NCBI GenBank assembly: GCA_030998225.1
Contig: JAPYXD010000403.1
Coordinates: 6,138,001-6,202,000, forward strand
Reading direction: 5' to 3'
Length of the DNA: 64,000 bases
From: Diplolepis rosae
Lineage: Eukaryota > Arthropoda > Insecta > Hymenoptera > Diplolepididae
The position numbers and the translations under genes are program-made. Shown piece after piece: positions 1-12,200 of the stretch (the first letter of the stretch is position 1; each line of letters begins with the position of its first letter). The notes under the pieces were generated by a model that was not told the origin of the DNA, ran no database searches, and saw nothing but the letters and a program-made list of their open reading frames with translations.

Positions 1-37
1 AAAATTTAAATTTAATTTTGCTTTTAAGCGTGTATAC

Positions 38-2465
38 CTTCGTGTTGCTCAACTGGCAAAAGTTTTTTTCTATTTTTCGTTGGCGTTTTCATAAAAAGAG
101 GGAAGATGGTCCTTAATCCCAGAATATCGACAAATTTGTTGCAATTTTCTTTCCCATCTGGACCATTCATTGCGTAACTGAGGACCTACCATCATTTTTT
201 ATTTTATAAAAAGATAATTCAAAAAATGTTTGAAAAATTTACCTTTAATGATCCGTTTCTTGACATTTTTTTTTCTCTGAGCATTAGATTCATAAGCTGA
301 AGACCTTCACCACGAAGGAATCTATCTTTATTTACAGTGAGGAGTAAACTTGAGCACAAAACGTTGAAGAGATTTTCCATCATTTCTTGCTCGTCCGCAC
401 TTTGAGGATCATGTCGTTTATAGTACTGAAACATATGATTAGATTAAGAAATAAATAAAAAGCTATTGATTCGAACTCCTTGACCTTGAAAAATATCAAA
501 TTAAAACTTTTGGAAAATCTTTTTACTTTGAAATTACAGATAAAAATTATTATTAGAGGAAATTTTCACCGCGAGTTGTTGGAGTAAAACATCGACTCCA
601 TCCAAATCTCCCAAAAGTGTTGCATTTTCTGTCGAATCTTGGAGCAGAATTGAAAGCAATTCGCTTGCATAAAGCTTATTTCCGTCGTATGGCATCTTCA
701 CCTTAATTCTCTTCAATAACCACTGCATTAATCCTTGCTTCCCTGCATCTGTTCTCAGTTCTGGTTTAAATTCTAAAATGTTTTCAAAAATTGCTGAAAA
801 AAAAATCAAACAAAGTTTTTCATCATCATAGAAAATAAAAATGAACTAAAATAAAAATATGTATGACTTTCTGTTTACCTAAAGTATTGTGGACTCCGTC
901 ACTTTCTTCCTTTACGGATTCATCAAGCCTCTCAAGATTCTGAACGAGAAGAGCAAAAACTTGTTGATCAAACAAAGCATTTATTAATAATTCCACACTT
1001 TCTGCAGTTTCTTCAAAATTCTCCATATCTGTAAGATCTTGTAAAAGAGTAACAATACCAACTGCGACATCTGTATTTTCATGAGACAAAAGTTCAAGCA
1101 ATGAAGGCACCACATTCAATTCCACGATTGTTGGATACAAATCCGGAGTGGTGGAAACTTGTCGAAGTTCCTGGATAGTTTCATGCAATTCTATTTCAGA
1201 TTCCATAAATCTATGAAAAATTTAGTTCCAAAAATAAGTAAATAGCCTTATAAAATGTGTTAGCATCTAATATTGGATTTTTGTCACACTTTTACACTTG
1301 AATTTCTTTAAAAATCACACTTGTGCTTCGCGCTCAAATTGTTTAAAAAATAATAAGACCTCACGCTTTAATAAAATATATGGAAAAACGGGAATTTTTT
1401 ATTTCTCCATAGCTGACGTAATACACGGTAAAAAGGCAAGACATCAAAGATTTATACCTCAAAAAGTTCTGAAAAAGCCACCCACAAGTAATACCCGCTA
1501 TCTCTTGTGTTTTTAGAATAACATCTCATTTTTAATTTAAAAATTGAAGTTTTAGGCAGGGGAAAAAAAATTTAATAAATTATTATAGGATGTTAAATTT
1601 TACACAAATCTAATACATTCTAATATGATGGGAATGCAAAGAACACTTATTTGGTAAGTCTGAAAAATGAATTAAATTACTTTTCTGGTTGGTCAGGGAA
1701 TTTGACCCTCATTTCTTGATTCCTGAGTGCTCTTTTTTCGAATAAGAGAATTAATCGTTTGAGAGAAGTTTCATCCAACACTTCAGTCTCGGCAGCTTCG
1801 GTTTCCACGTATTTGAGAATATCTTCTTTTTCTTTTTCTGTCAGTTCAGTCTCATCGACATCATGAACAGAAGAAGGAAGATCTGATCTAATTGGAGTGG
1901 GAGGTTCAATATTTCTGACCGGGGTGCTTTCAATTTCTCGATGTCTCTGTCGTGGGTGATATGGAGTTTTAATCACCTTCTTTCGCTTTTTAGAACTTTC
2001 CCACTCGTCCTCGTCGTCATCGTCTAAATTTTCGCCTGGTAATCCTCGTTTTGGTGTATTAGGAGGCTATAAATTGAAGTTTCAAAAATGGATATTATAT
2101 GAACAAAAGTTGAATAGTATAATAAGGCTTCATGAATAGTTCTAAATATTTCAAAAAAGCTAATTTTAAACGTAAAAACAGGAATGCTTATTCGCGAAAT
2201 TAATTATGTTTATCATTAAAAGCGACCAATGGACACGTTTCAAATGAAAAATAAGTAGAATATACAAATAATAAATTTACGACATAGCTTTAGAATAAAA
2301 CGTTTCTCTATAAAGAATCAATTTTTGTTAATTTTAAAAAATGTAACTATTTTGAAGTTTAGGTTACGTTATAGAATAATAATCGTTATCCTATTTCAAT
2401 CTACGTAAAACAATTAATAATGTTTTGAAACATACCTTGTAGGATAACAGTTCTCCGATATCCAT
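38..2465 (-). CDS. CTNNBL1: CTNNBL1 (beta-catenin-like protein 1), 5' six coding exons, gene runs off left edge
   Basis: Nuclear armadillo-repeat protein associated with the Prp19/CDC5L spliceosome complex. Coding exons in transcript order are 2465-2436, 2066-1681, 1210-879, 793-570, 425-243 and 185-38. Every junction is GT-AG and every phase joins. The protein opens MDIGELLSYK, matching the vertebrate start. It then has an acidic and basic low-complexity nuclear segment, the FMESE motif across the exon 2/3 junction, armadillo repeats with LLQNLERLDESVKEE-type and LLQQLA motifs, then FVDILGLRTIFPLF in exon 6. The last donor (GTATAC) lies at 37-36, so the C-terminal half is outside the window. 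No frame breaks are seen. Family identity is very secure; splice sites were chosen by homology and reading frame. Confidence 0.96.
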
Positions 2466-3166
2466 TATTTCTTATGGAAAATTTAAATTTAATTATAATA
2501 TAATATAATCTACTTATTATGAAAACTTAGAACCTAACTTGTGTTCATTAAAGTTCACTTGTGTTGTCACCATGGGGAATAGACATAAAGAGACGAAACT
2601 GAGTAACAGAAATTGAACAGTTTCTCAACAGTAATGATAGTACACGGATTTCCCGAAAGGGTACGCGTATAGGGCTGAGTCTAGGAATGTGTTACGACTC
2701 AGCGCTGCAGTTGGTTCCTCCTTTACGTTAATTGCACTGTAAGAACAAATATCAAAATTCCTTGTAAATAAAGAAAAATTGGCTATTTCTAACATATTTC
2801 AATAATTTTAAGTTCCTGGTCTCAAAATTCATAAGACTTAACATGCATAAAAAAGTTTATATTAGTTAAACAATGAGTTTATTTTCAAGATACAAACAGA
2901 GCTTGAGTATTCGATACTCAATAAATTTAGATACTCTTATTATATATTACAAATGCACTATAACTGATACGTTACTGAATACTGATAGCGAGTTTATATT
3001 CTTTTAATGGTTGAAAAATGTGTTCTGTCATAAAGATACAAATAGAGCTTGATTATTCCATAGAAAAAACTCTTATTATATTATATGTAGGTGCACTATA
3101 AAAGTGATACGTTACTAAAAGCTTTACTTGAGACATTAACCCTCCGATACCCACTTTAATAGTATA
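2466..3166. other. CTNNBL1 upstream region, no gene seen
   Basis: This stretch runs upstream of the CTNNBL1 start codon and should hold its promoter. I see no TATA box I would defend. It contains short AT-rich stretches and a degenerate repeated phrase (dirt-like variants of 'acaaatagagcttga' near 2894 and 3046). No open frame with recognisable similarity. Confidence 0.4.
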
Positions 3167-3676
3167 TTACGTCCCTAGGCGCACAATGAGTGTTATTGCG
3201 CGACGAGCGACAATGCTCGCAGGAGACCGAAGCCAAGGCGTAGTCGAGGCGCGATCAGTCCTGCGAGCATTGTCGTGAGTCTCGTAATTTCCCGAATTGT
3301 GTGCATTAGCACGTATTCTATTTTATGTGACTTCGGTGCGTATACGAATTTTCATGCGTACATTCGAATCTAATCTATTATCATTTTCTTCCATTACATT
3401 TGATATTTCGCGACTAGTCCCGGCCATTTTGATTTTATCGTTCTTGTGTAGTAGTAGCGTGTTGTAATAGAGCATGCGCAGTTCAAATGTACAAGGCTTT
3501 GTCAGTAGGGTGCTAACGCTGTACGAAGAATAAGAAGAAGATTGTGCTCCGCTGTATGGCTATAGGCGCATGCGCAGTTCAATTTTTACATTTCATTCCT
3601 CTGTAGCGCAATACACAACATTGTGCTACTCTCAACTGTAGCGAAAAAACGAGTTTACGCATTGGAGGCAGATAAA
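3167..3676. repeat. MITE, copy 1 (GC-richer, internal hairpin)
   Basis: A second copy in the same orientation lies at 38075-38525. Both start near the phrase CCTAGGCGCA, carry the same core, and end near AGTTTACGC. The ends of the second copy form clear terminal inverted repeats (ATGTGCC...GGCACAT). This copy has a 16-bp internal palindrome, GACAATGCTCGCAGGA at 3209 with its complement at 3259. It also has two GCGCATGCGCAG-type blocks. No coding capacity is seen, so it is a non-autonomous DNA element. Superfamily is not clear; a TA duplication is suggested at copy 2. Confidence 0.75.
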
Positions 3677-4348
3677 AATTATTACAGGGATACAAAGCCC
3701 TAGAGGATTTCCCCTGTGTGTTAGAACATCTACAGTGCTGCCAAATGTATGCATACTTGGCTGAACGTGTAATATGAAAATGTGTCAACATTGCACTTAA
3801 AAAATCAAGCTATTTCCATTGCACAAAAACCAACCTATGGAGGGTTTCCCTCAGAATTTCACGTCACCTTTGGTTTTGAAAATTGATTATTGAATGAGTA
3901 TTCTACTTTAAAATTTTTTATTACTACAAACAACTTCAGGAATAATTCGTGGAAAGGTATTCAAACGGACCAGACTGTGTGAAGCGTAAATAAGAAGTTA
4001 TTTTGAAAAAAATAACCCCATTGAGGGAATTTCTCATGTTTGGTATCGGAGGGTTAAAAATTTCTTTGATTTAATTTCTAGCATATTTATTCAGCTTTCT
4101 CATTATTTTCAAAAAATACTAAATTTAGGTAATCTTTCCATTCGGAAATATATATCGTTAACTGGAGCTATTCTGGTACAAAAAGAGTTAATGATATATA
4201 TATATTCTTTTACAAAAATCTTCATGATGAATAATAATATGTCTACAAAAAAAGCTTCTAATTTTCAATTGGAGAACAATTTTGAATGTATTTAATTGTG
4301 AATTATTTTAACTTCTCGAATACATGACGAATGTTACGGACCCAACCC

Positions 4349-4431
4349 TGGTTACCATGGTAACATATTAGTGGGATTGAAGCAAGAAAATTGTTTGTCT
4401 CTTTCTGTCTTTCATGTTACCATGGTAACCT
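4349..4431. promoter_or_regulatory. Two perfect RFX X-box palindromes in an 18-bp inverted repeat
   Basis: The 14-bp palindrome GTTACCATGGTAAC occurs at 4351-4364 and again at 4416-4429. This is the canonical symmetric X-box bound by RFX/DAF-19 transcription factors. Flanking bases extend the match into an inverted repeat of about 18 bp with a 50-bp loop. The site could be an active cis-element or the ends of a tiny MITE. No ciliary gene is recognisable next to it; the nearest genes are CTNNBL1 and RNASEH1. Confidence 0.55.
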
Positions 4432-5636
4432 GCATGCAAAGGTGTAATTCCTCCTTTACTGGCTTAGCTAACTTTCCACTCAGCGTTGCCATTTGCAGTA
4501 CAATTGTGCTCATAAAATACAATCTGGGAAATTTGAGTACATGAGTACCACAATCACAATTCCAGTACAATTTATTTTGTACTTTGTTTTTTACATTCTC
4601 ATCCTGGATGAGAAGGTATTGGTTTTATGTGAAAAATGACTTTCGAAATTTTCATCAAATCTTTACGTTTTGAGACCCCCTGAGTCAGAAAAAATGGTTT
4701 TTACAAAAGTGTCTGTCTGTCTGTCTGTAGGTCGTGTGCGGCATAACTCTCGATAGAATTATCAGATTGAATTCAGCTTCGGTACACTTTATCGGAGCCG
4801 AAAAAGTAAGGACAAGTTCGTTAACCAGCCACATCCAATCAAAATTGAGGGATTGAGAACTACTTTTGTGTTTTTGAAAATAATTTTTTGAAAAAATCAA
4901 AAATTTCAATACTGGATTTTGATAGTCACATAAATGTCTACAAATTATCCTAATAACATTTTTTGATTAAATCAAAATTAGAAATGTTACAGCATATTCA
5001 AATTCGACAAAAGTCAATATCAAAATTCCATTTTCCAGTTAAATTATACGAGATACGAAAAAACGTTATGATACAATATTATTTTCTACATAAAGACCTA
5101 CAAATTTGAATTGTAACATTTTTTCATAAGATGCATATTTTTCTTTTTAATTAAAAAAAAAAACTATTGGAAATCCAAAATTCAATTTTTCACAAATAAT
5201 ATGTAAAATACGAAAAAAACTTAAGAATACAAAGTTGTTCGTTCCAAAAAGATCTAAAAATTTTGTCTAAAGCAGTTTCTGATGAAACATATATTTTTCG
5301 TTTCAATTCCAAAAAATACGTTTAAAATTCAAAAATTCCATTTTTTAGACAAAATATGTTAGATTAAAAAAAAACGTTTATATGCAAAATTGTTTGCCTA
5401 AATGAGGTTTACAAATTCTCATTAAGACATTTCGGGACAGGATGTATATTTTATGTTTTGATTTTTAATATTAAAAAAATTCTATTTTTTTCACCAAAAT
5501 ATGTGAGATACGAAATAAGCGTTGTTCTGTAAAATCGTTTCCTTAAATAAAGTCTACGATTGTTTGATTTATTAAATATATTAAATAATTAAATAATTAA
5601 ATTTTTTAATAAATTTACGATTTTGAAGAAAATAAA

Positions 5637-7464
5637 TGTTACATCCCGTAAAAATTAATAAAAATTTTTAATCGCGCCTACAAACAAGGCAACCCGGCAT
5701 ACAACCAGGCGATTGACGAACGTAAATTACATCACTGCGATAATAACTACTTGTCGATAGGATAATTACCTGAGATCGACAAGGCAGTTGAGTTGCATAA
5801 AATAGGAAAACTACCTTACCGTCGGTAATGTAGAGAACCAAGCCAATAAAACATTAATAATTATTTAATAAAAATAACAATAATATTCACTATTGTTAAG
5901 AACAGCCATTAAATGATTGGTAATAATAATCAAACAACAGCACATAATAATCAGCGATAACCAATAATGGATAATCAATCAATAATATCAATCATATTAT
6001 TGGGGATCCGCAAATTAGCTTGAATAATATTTTAGAATATAAACACCAAAAATTCATGTACTTCATAAATACTATAAGAATACAAACCAAGTTGTAAAAT
6101 AATAGATGAGTCAGTGCAATTATGACCTAGTACAATTGCACCGACCTGTCAACATATATATATTAAGTAACATAGCTGAAAAGACGAGAGAAAGAGATAC
6201 CGCACCGAGCATCAATGGACTTTGGTCCCGATAGTATGACCTGCGTGAGAACTAGCCGCGAGTTCACGAGTTTCCGCGACTTTCAGCAAGCATGGTCATC
6301 GACATTGCCGCCAGACGCGTGCCGATCAACAAATTATCATTGTACGTACCGATCTACAAATTAGCAACGTACGTGCCGATCTACAAATTAGCAGGCACTC
6401 TCCCACTATGGGAATAATCAATAATATATAAACCCCAGATTTACCTCTGGAGGTTGTCTTTTCGCTAGTAGCTGTTCAGTCTCCAAGATCTTAACGTAGG
6501 TAATCACTCCGTCCGCAAGTCATACTGTCGTTGTAACGAATTGGCCCTTCGATATTCGTAAATCGGTATCTTACACAAGGAATACCTCGGTACTTGGTAA
6601 ATAAAATCCCTGGTCCTTAAGTGGTGCAAGTCCGGTGGTCGTGAATTGATAAGTGCCGTTAAATACGTGTATCGTCGTATTAAGTCGAGTTCTGAGAGTT
6701 AAATCTACAGAAAACGAACTTAACCAGTGTTTAGCAAGCAAGTTGGATTGTCTGATACGCTTCCTGTACTACTTGACTAGCACTACTTAACTCCAGCCAG
6801 GATTGTGCCGTTATCCAGCTATCAACAAGGAGAAATATACGACAAAACTCTTTCTCTTGCCTTCTCAAGCAAGGAAAAAGCGTAAGTTATATATATAAGC
6901 ATCTCAAAACTTATTATATTAACTATAACGCCAATTGTAGTGCGTGAGTTGTATACCTAGGCATCTCAAAACCTAGTATATTAGCATAAAACGTACAAGT
7001 TACATATATAGGCATCTCAAAACCTGTATTAATAACTTGTAGACGCACACACTTAAACGCGGAAGTCACATATATAGGCATCTCAAAACCTGTATTATTG
7101 ACTTATATAGACGCACACTTTTAATGCGTGAGTTACATATAGGCATCTCAAAACCTATATTATTAACTCATAAACGCATAAAACCCTTAATATTGCCTTC
7201 TCATCCTGAGAAGTAGTATAAGTCATACACATAAGCATCTCAAAACTTATTGTATATCTATCTTTTAATTAATAAAGCTTGTACACCGCAATATAATCAA
7301 ATTTGTTATTATTGTGAACAACTCGAGCCGCATAGGTTTGACTAGTGACCACGATCCCACAAAAATATAAATAATCAGAATTTACCACTCTGATTTAATC
7401 AGCAAACTTTCCTCCCTTTTCCTAATTTTCCCAACCTACCCTCGCCTTAGCTCGGGACGTAACA
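5637..7464. mobile_element. Solo LTR, 1.8 kb, 4-bp target duplication TAAA
   Basis: The insertion begins TGTTACATCCCG and ends CGGGACGTAACA, so it has TG...CA termini and a short terminal inverted repeat. It is flanked by TAAA on both sides. It cleanly interrupts a repeat whose unbroken copy is present at 49 kb, which defines the insertion borders. No internal gag or pol is present, so it is a solo LTR left by LTR-LTR recombination. The 4-bp duplication fits Ty3/Gypsy but does not prove it. The 3' third carries the hairpin array described separately. It is unrelated by eye to the other LTRs in this window. Confidence 0.82.
6880..7258 (+). repeat. Array of six hairpins with invariant 10-nt loop and covarying stems
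   Basis: The decamer CATCTCAAAA occurs at 6900, 6962, 7013, 7079, 7144 and 7236. Each copy is enclosed by complementary arms: ATAAG/CTTAT, CTAGG/CCTAG, TATAGG/CCTGTA (twice), TATAGG/CCTATA and ATAAG/CTTAT. A second stem lies further out: AGTTA/TAACT (unit 1), ACAAGTTA/TAACTTGT (3), AAGTCA/TGACTT (4), GAGTTA/TAACTC (5). Arm sequences differ between units but stay complementary, while the loop does not change. Unit spacing is 51-92 bp. The array lies near the 3' end of the LTR, so it could be transcribed. Function is unknown. Confidence 0.85.
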
Positions 7465-7798
7465 TAAACTATTTTAATCATGTAATTTATTAAAAAGTTA
7501 CTGAAATGTATACAGAAAATCGAGCGCGAAGCGCGAGCGTCATGATGAGAATGTGTTCCTTAAGGCTGATAGAGCCTTAAGTAAATTGAATCTCCTGTTT
7601 CACTTAAATTCAAAAAGAAATAGAGTGACTTTGAGAAAATGTGTAATTCACATCATCTGTAATATTATTATAAAATTGGTTTGAGCTTCAGTATCAAATT
7701 ATAAGAAATAAACTTTAATGTATGCGAAGAGCACAATTCCGGAGCGCGCAGTGCGACGATCAAGTATTACGGAGCGCGACGATCGAATCGCGCGATTG

Positions 7799-9224
7799 GC
7801 ACGTTATGTTTAAATGATTGTGATTAGAAAGAAATACACTTGCGAAGAGAGGGGGGTGGGGGGGGGACTCACATCTTATCTTTTTCTATCAAAAGTGACG
7901 CAATAGGTAGAATAAAAAGGATAAAGACTAAAGAGAAAGAGATGCAACGACGTGAAAGTTCGAATGTAAAGGGGAGTTCAAGTCTAATATTGATATATTG
8001 GAGTAAATTTCCTTATGATGATTGTATTTCGTGTAAAATAGTAGCTGCAAAATGATGTCTGGTTTCAAACATGCATAAAATAAATTAGTATTATTATTTT
8101 TTATTATAAAACTAAGAGAAAATTCTTAAATCCATAATTTCAAATTAGAATAATATAATAATCATTATTACTATTATATGCTTTCGGATTTCTACTCAAA
8201 CCGCAGACGTTCAAATAAGGACTCCAAGTCAACTGAGACCAGAAAGTTCGTCTTGTAAAGAGAAAAACGATAATAATTTTCGAATGCCATTAGATAAAAA
8301 TATGCAAATATATGCAATTTGTCAAAAAAATTGAATTCCTAAACGAAAATACCACGCCACATTACCAGGTGAGATTCCAGGTAAAAATTCCAGGCAGATT
8401 TTTTAGCTGAGGAAAAAAAACAAGAAAGTGGTGACAGCTGACCGGGTTTCTATACCTCAACTCGAGCGTTTTTCATCACCCAAGTTTCCCATTTTCGTAA
8501 ATTACAACTTTTCAAGAGATTAAGAATTATGAAAAAATAATAGAATTAAACGTATTAATTGATAACTCATTGAAAAGATTAGAATGATGATAAGTAAATC
8601 TGAAACAATATTTCATATGCGTAAAAAATATTGCAATACATTATGATTTTTCCAACAAATTTTGACGTATTTAAAATAATAATGTATCTTATAAATTTTT
8701 GAAACATAAAATGTACATCGTATATAATGTACGTTTTTATGCATTTCAATATTTTACATATGCCCAATCTGAAAAAAACTCTAGTTGCGATATTAACTAT
8801 AACCCCAATTGCTATAAATCCAAATGATTTATTTTATAATTTATTTTTGAATTCTTAATTTCTTAAATTAATTTTTATCTTTCATCTTATGCGGTCGAGA
8901 AAAAAAATCTTAAATCTTCATCTTTTAATTTTGAGACAAAACTATGAAATGTTTTTTTAATCAATTTGTTCGTTTTTACAAGCTTTTATTTCAATTTTAT
9001 TATTCACTTTCAAATTATTTATATTGCAATGAACAATATGGAATTTGGTAATATTCTAACTTTTCAAAAATCGCGCCGTATTAACTGAGAGTAATACGTA
9101 TAGAGGCGCTGTATAAAAGTCATCAGTGTTTGACATGGGAGTGCTCTCACCCTGTCCAGAATCCTTAAGGGAATGTAAACAAAATCTATTCTTTATATTT
9201 ATTTCGACAAAAATTGAATGATTG
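7799..9224. other. Intergenic, upstream of RNASEH1
   Basis: AT-rich DNA with no supported gene. A G-run of about 17 bases with one interruption lies near 7850-7866. A TATAAAAG box at 9112-9119 followed by TCAGT at 9123 lies about 110 bp upstream of the RNASEH1 start codon. It may be the core promoter, although the TCAGT is too close to the TATA box for a standard pairing. Confidence 0.35.
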
Positions 9225-12200
9225 ATGGCTTATTTTTATGCTGTAGCGAAGGGAAGAAAACCTGGAATTTATATGACATGGTGAATATTGAAAATTGATG
9301 TTTTAATTTCTTAAATAACGCAAGAAAAAATTAGGTTAATATTTAAGAAAACCTTTTATAAATAAAACGATTTTTATATTATTTTTTTAAACGAACAACC
9401 TATTGCTTTATAATAAATTTAATATGTATAATAAATATGTGATATATAAATTTTATGAAATATGCAAAACTAAAATGCATTTTAAGTAAATTCTGTCAAT
9501 TGAGATTTATCAAATATTTTTGAGCATTTAAAATTTGTATATATATTTACGAACATTTCAATTGGGATAATTTATAAATTGAATAGCGAATTCACATCAA
9601 ACTTTATTCAATTTCTGAAAGGGATGAATGCAAGGCACAAGTTCATCAATTTTCCGGACCAAAATACAAGAAGTTTTCCAGTAGAGCTGAAGCCGAAGCT
9701 TTTGTACAAGCTAATGGAGATTCTTCTCTAATTTCAAAGCAGCTTAATACAAAAACACTTTTGTGAGTAATAGTATTTTCTATTTTCATCGACGAAAAAT
9801 TATAAATACAATTTTTGTTTGAACTATTCATTTATTTCCACGATATTTAACAAAAAGTTACACATTTACATAGAATAATATTTTTTAGAATATTAAAATT
9901 TTCTCAAAATATTTATGTGTTTTGAATTCAGTATTTTTATTTAAATTTTTAAGATTGATCTCCATAAAATTTCAAAGTGGAATTTCAGTTATAAGTTATG
10001 AACAATCTATAGATAGTATTTATAATGTACGAAAATTTATCTAGCGAGTCCAAGTTTACGAGAACGACAAGTGTAAAGAGATCTTCACCTACTGAATCAA
10101 CACCAAGTTCGTATAAAGACCAAAAACGGAGAAAAACGCAATTAATCGATCTTAGTTCTTGCACCACTTCGAAGGTACCAGAAGTTTATTCATTTTTTAT
10201 CATTGTTATACATATAAAGAATTTATTGCTTTCTCATGGGATAAAAATTTTCAAAAAATACCTGAGTAACTTATACATTTAAAACTTCCTTATTTCTCAA
10301 GTGTCATAGATTTCAGTTTTCGTTATAAGTATTCTAATCTCCTACTATCTCAAAATGCTGCAATTTACCGTTTTTCTAACTTGAGCGATGAAGGCGCTGT
10401 AATTTATATATTCTAAACTTCTATAAAACTAAGGGTGTATTCCCGTGTAGGCATTTTAACGCGGCATAAATCATAAAATGATGAGAGTGAATGAGAAACA
10501 TAGTTGAAATGTTCTACTTTTAATGGTTTTCTGCTCAACGCACGTAAAAACGCCTTCAACGCACCCTAAAACTATGTTGATTTTCCGCTTTAAAAAAATT
10601 CGAATTCTCCTTACTTGCTTTTAACCTATACTATTATTAAGTTTATAAACATTTTTTATTCAACACCTTTTAACTCATTTTTCATCCTAAACAGACTGAA
10701 AAAGAGGGACTCATAATTGACGAAAATGGTTTCGTAAACGTATTCACCGATGGAGCTTGTACTCAAAATGGAAAAAAACAGGCCAAAGCAGGCGTAGGAG
10801 TTTGGTTTGCTGACAATCATCCCATGTAAGAACTTTTCACTCTAATAATATATTGTGTTGCTAGGAGCTGAGACTCGCGTTTTGGGTTGATGACTGAATA
10901 CATCGGTCTAGGGTACTATATTAACCAAAAGTGCGCATACGCCATTTTGACTCCTAATCAATGTAGAGTTTATTCAGTGTGTGAGTGGGTGAATTCATAT
11001 AATTGTATATTTGAGCAATGGTGAGTTTTAAATGCGCGCCAACTATTGGGACCCAAAATTTCGGGATGACAACTCCCATATAATATAGTAACATACCTTA
11101 ATATTAATCGGTGGGAAATTTGAAATTGCGTACATGAATACTGGCCATGTCAAAAACGTAGGCTACGTACCAACGAAGTACACTCGAGATCCCCTATAAC
11201 GAGAAGCTCGAGCATCGGAGACCTCTCTGCATCGAGCGCGAGAGGGATCACCCCCCCCCCCCCCCATAGCACAATACCTTCCCTGAACGTTCCCATGGAA
11301 TGTTCGGAAGGTTCCATCGGAACGTTCAAGGAACGTTCCTAGAACTAAGAAAATGTCCGGGTTTTTTGAACGTTCCAAAGCAATGTTCTCTGAATGTTCC
11401 TGTGGAACGTTCAAAAGGAATATTGAGAGAACGTTCCGCAGCAATATTCAGAAAATATTCAAAGAGAACGTTCCTGGAACCTTCCATAGGAACGTTCAGA
11501 GAGCATTTGTATCGAACGTTCGTAGAACTTTTCGTGGAAACATTCAGGGAACATTCGCAGAGAACGTTTTAGAACATTCCGCGGGAACATTTAGGGAACA
11601 TTTTTTAGAATGTTCCTGGAATTATTTCCTACAGCATTCAGGAAACTTTCTTTATAGATAATCCTGCAGCTTCAAACATACTAATGCAGGGAATGTTTTT
11701 TATAAATAATTTTGGGCATTAATTTAAAGGTAAAATGAAAAGAATTAATTACAGATATTAATATTTGGTTTATATATTTTAAAATACTTTAAGTGCAAAG
11801 AGGAAGATGCTATAACGTTTACTGAAACATGTTTTTAATAAAATATTTAAATAAATTACATTTTTTCATAAAGGTAACATTTGATTATCTATAAAAAACG
11901 TTTCCTGAATGCCGTAGAAAATAATTCCAGGAACATTCTCAAAAAATGTTGCCGCGGAATGTTCCAAAACGTTCTCTGCGAATGTTCCCTGAATGTTCCC
12001 ACGAAAAGTTCTACGAACGTTCGATACAAATGCTCTCTGAACGTTCCTATGGAGAACGTTCGCTTTGAATATTCTCTGAATATTGCTGCGGAACGTTCTC
12101 TCAATATTCCTTTTGAACGTTCCTGGAACGTTCCACAGGAACATTCAGAGAACATTGCTTTGGAACGTTAAAAAAATCCAGACACTTTCTTAGTTCTAGG

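Larger units (their letters stand above)
4593..7798 (-). repeat. GC-palindrome interspersed repeat, copy A, split by a solo LTR
   Basis: This is the reverse complement of the repeat at 49105-50583. It occupies 4593-5636 and 7465-7798, with the solo LTR between. The left end begins ACATTCTCATC. It then has a short GTCT run, and a TCTCGATAGAATTATC block. About five degenerate tandem units of 110-130 bp follow (4915-5580, each with an 'agatacgaaaaaacgtt'-like core). The right end is GC-rich with phrases such as GCGCGAAGCGCGAGC. No protein is encoded. It appears to be a non-autonomous interspersed repeat of unassigned class; a third partial copy is at 63290-63750. Confidence 0.8.

Noticed and set aside
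6880..7258. CRISPR array
   Set aside because: Regularly spaced identical 10-mers, but they are hairpin loops in a eukaryotic LTR with complementary flanks, not repeats with unique spacers.
11163..11661. Several 90-100 codon open frames on both strands rich in Phe, Arg, Glu and Asn-Val
   Set aside because: They are translations of the GAACGTTC palindrome array, which happens to avoid stops in several frames; no protein family.
11866..12171. Matching open frames in the second foldback arm
   Set aside because: Mirror images of those in the first arm, produced by the inverted repeat.
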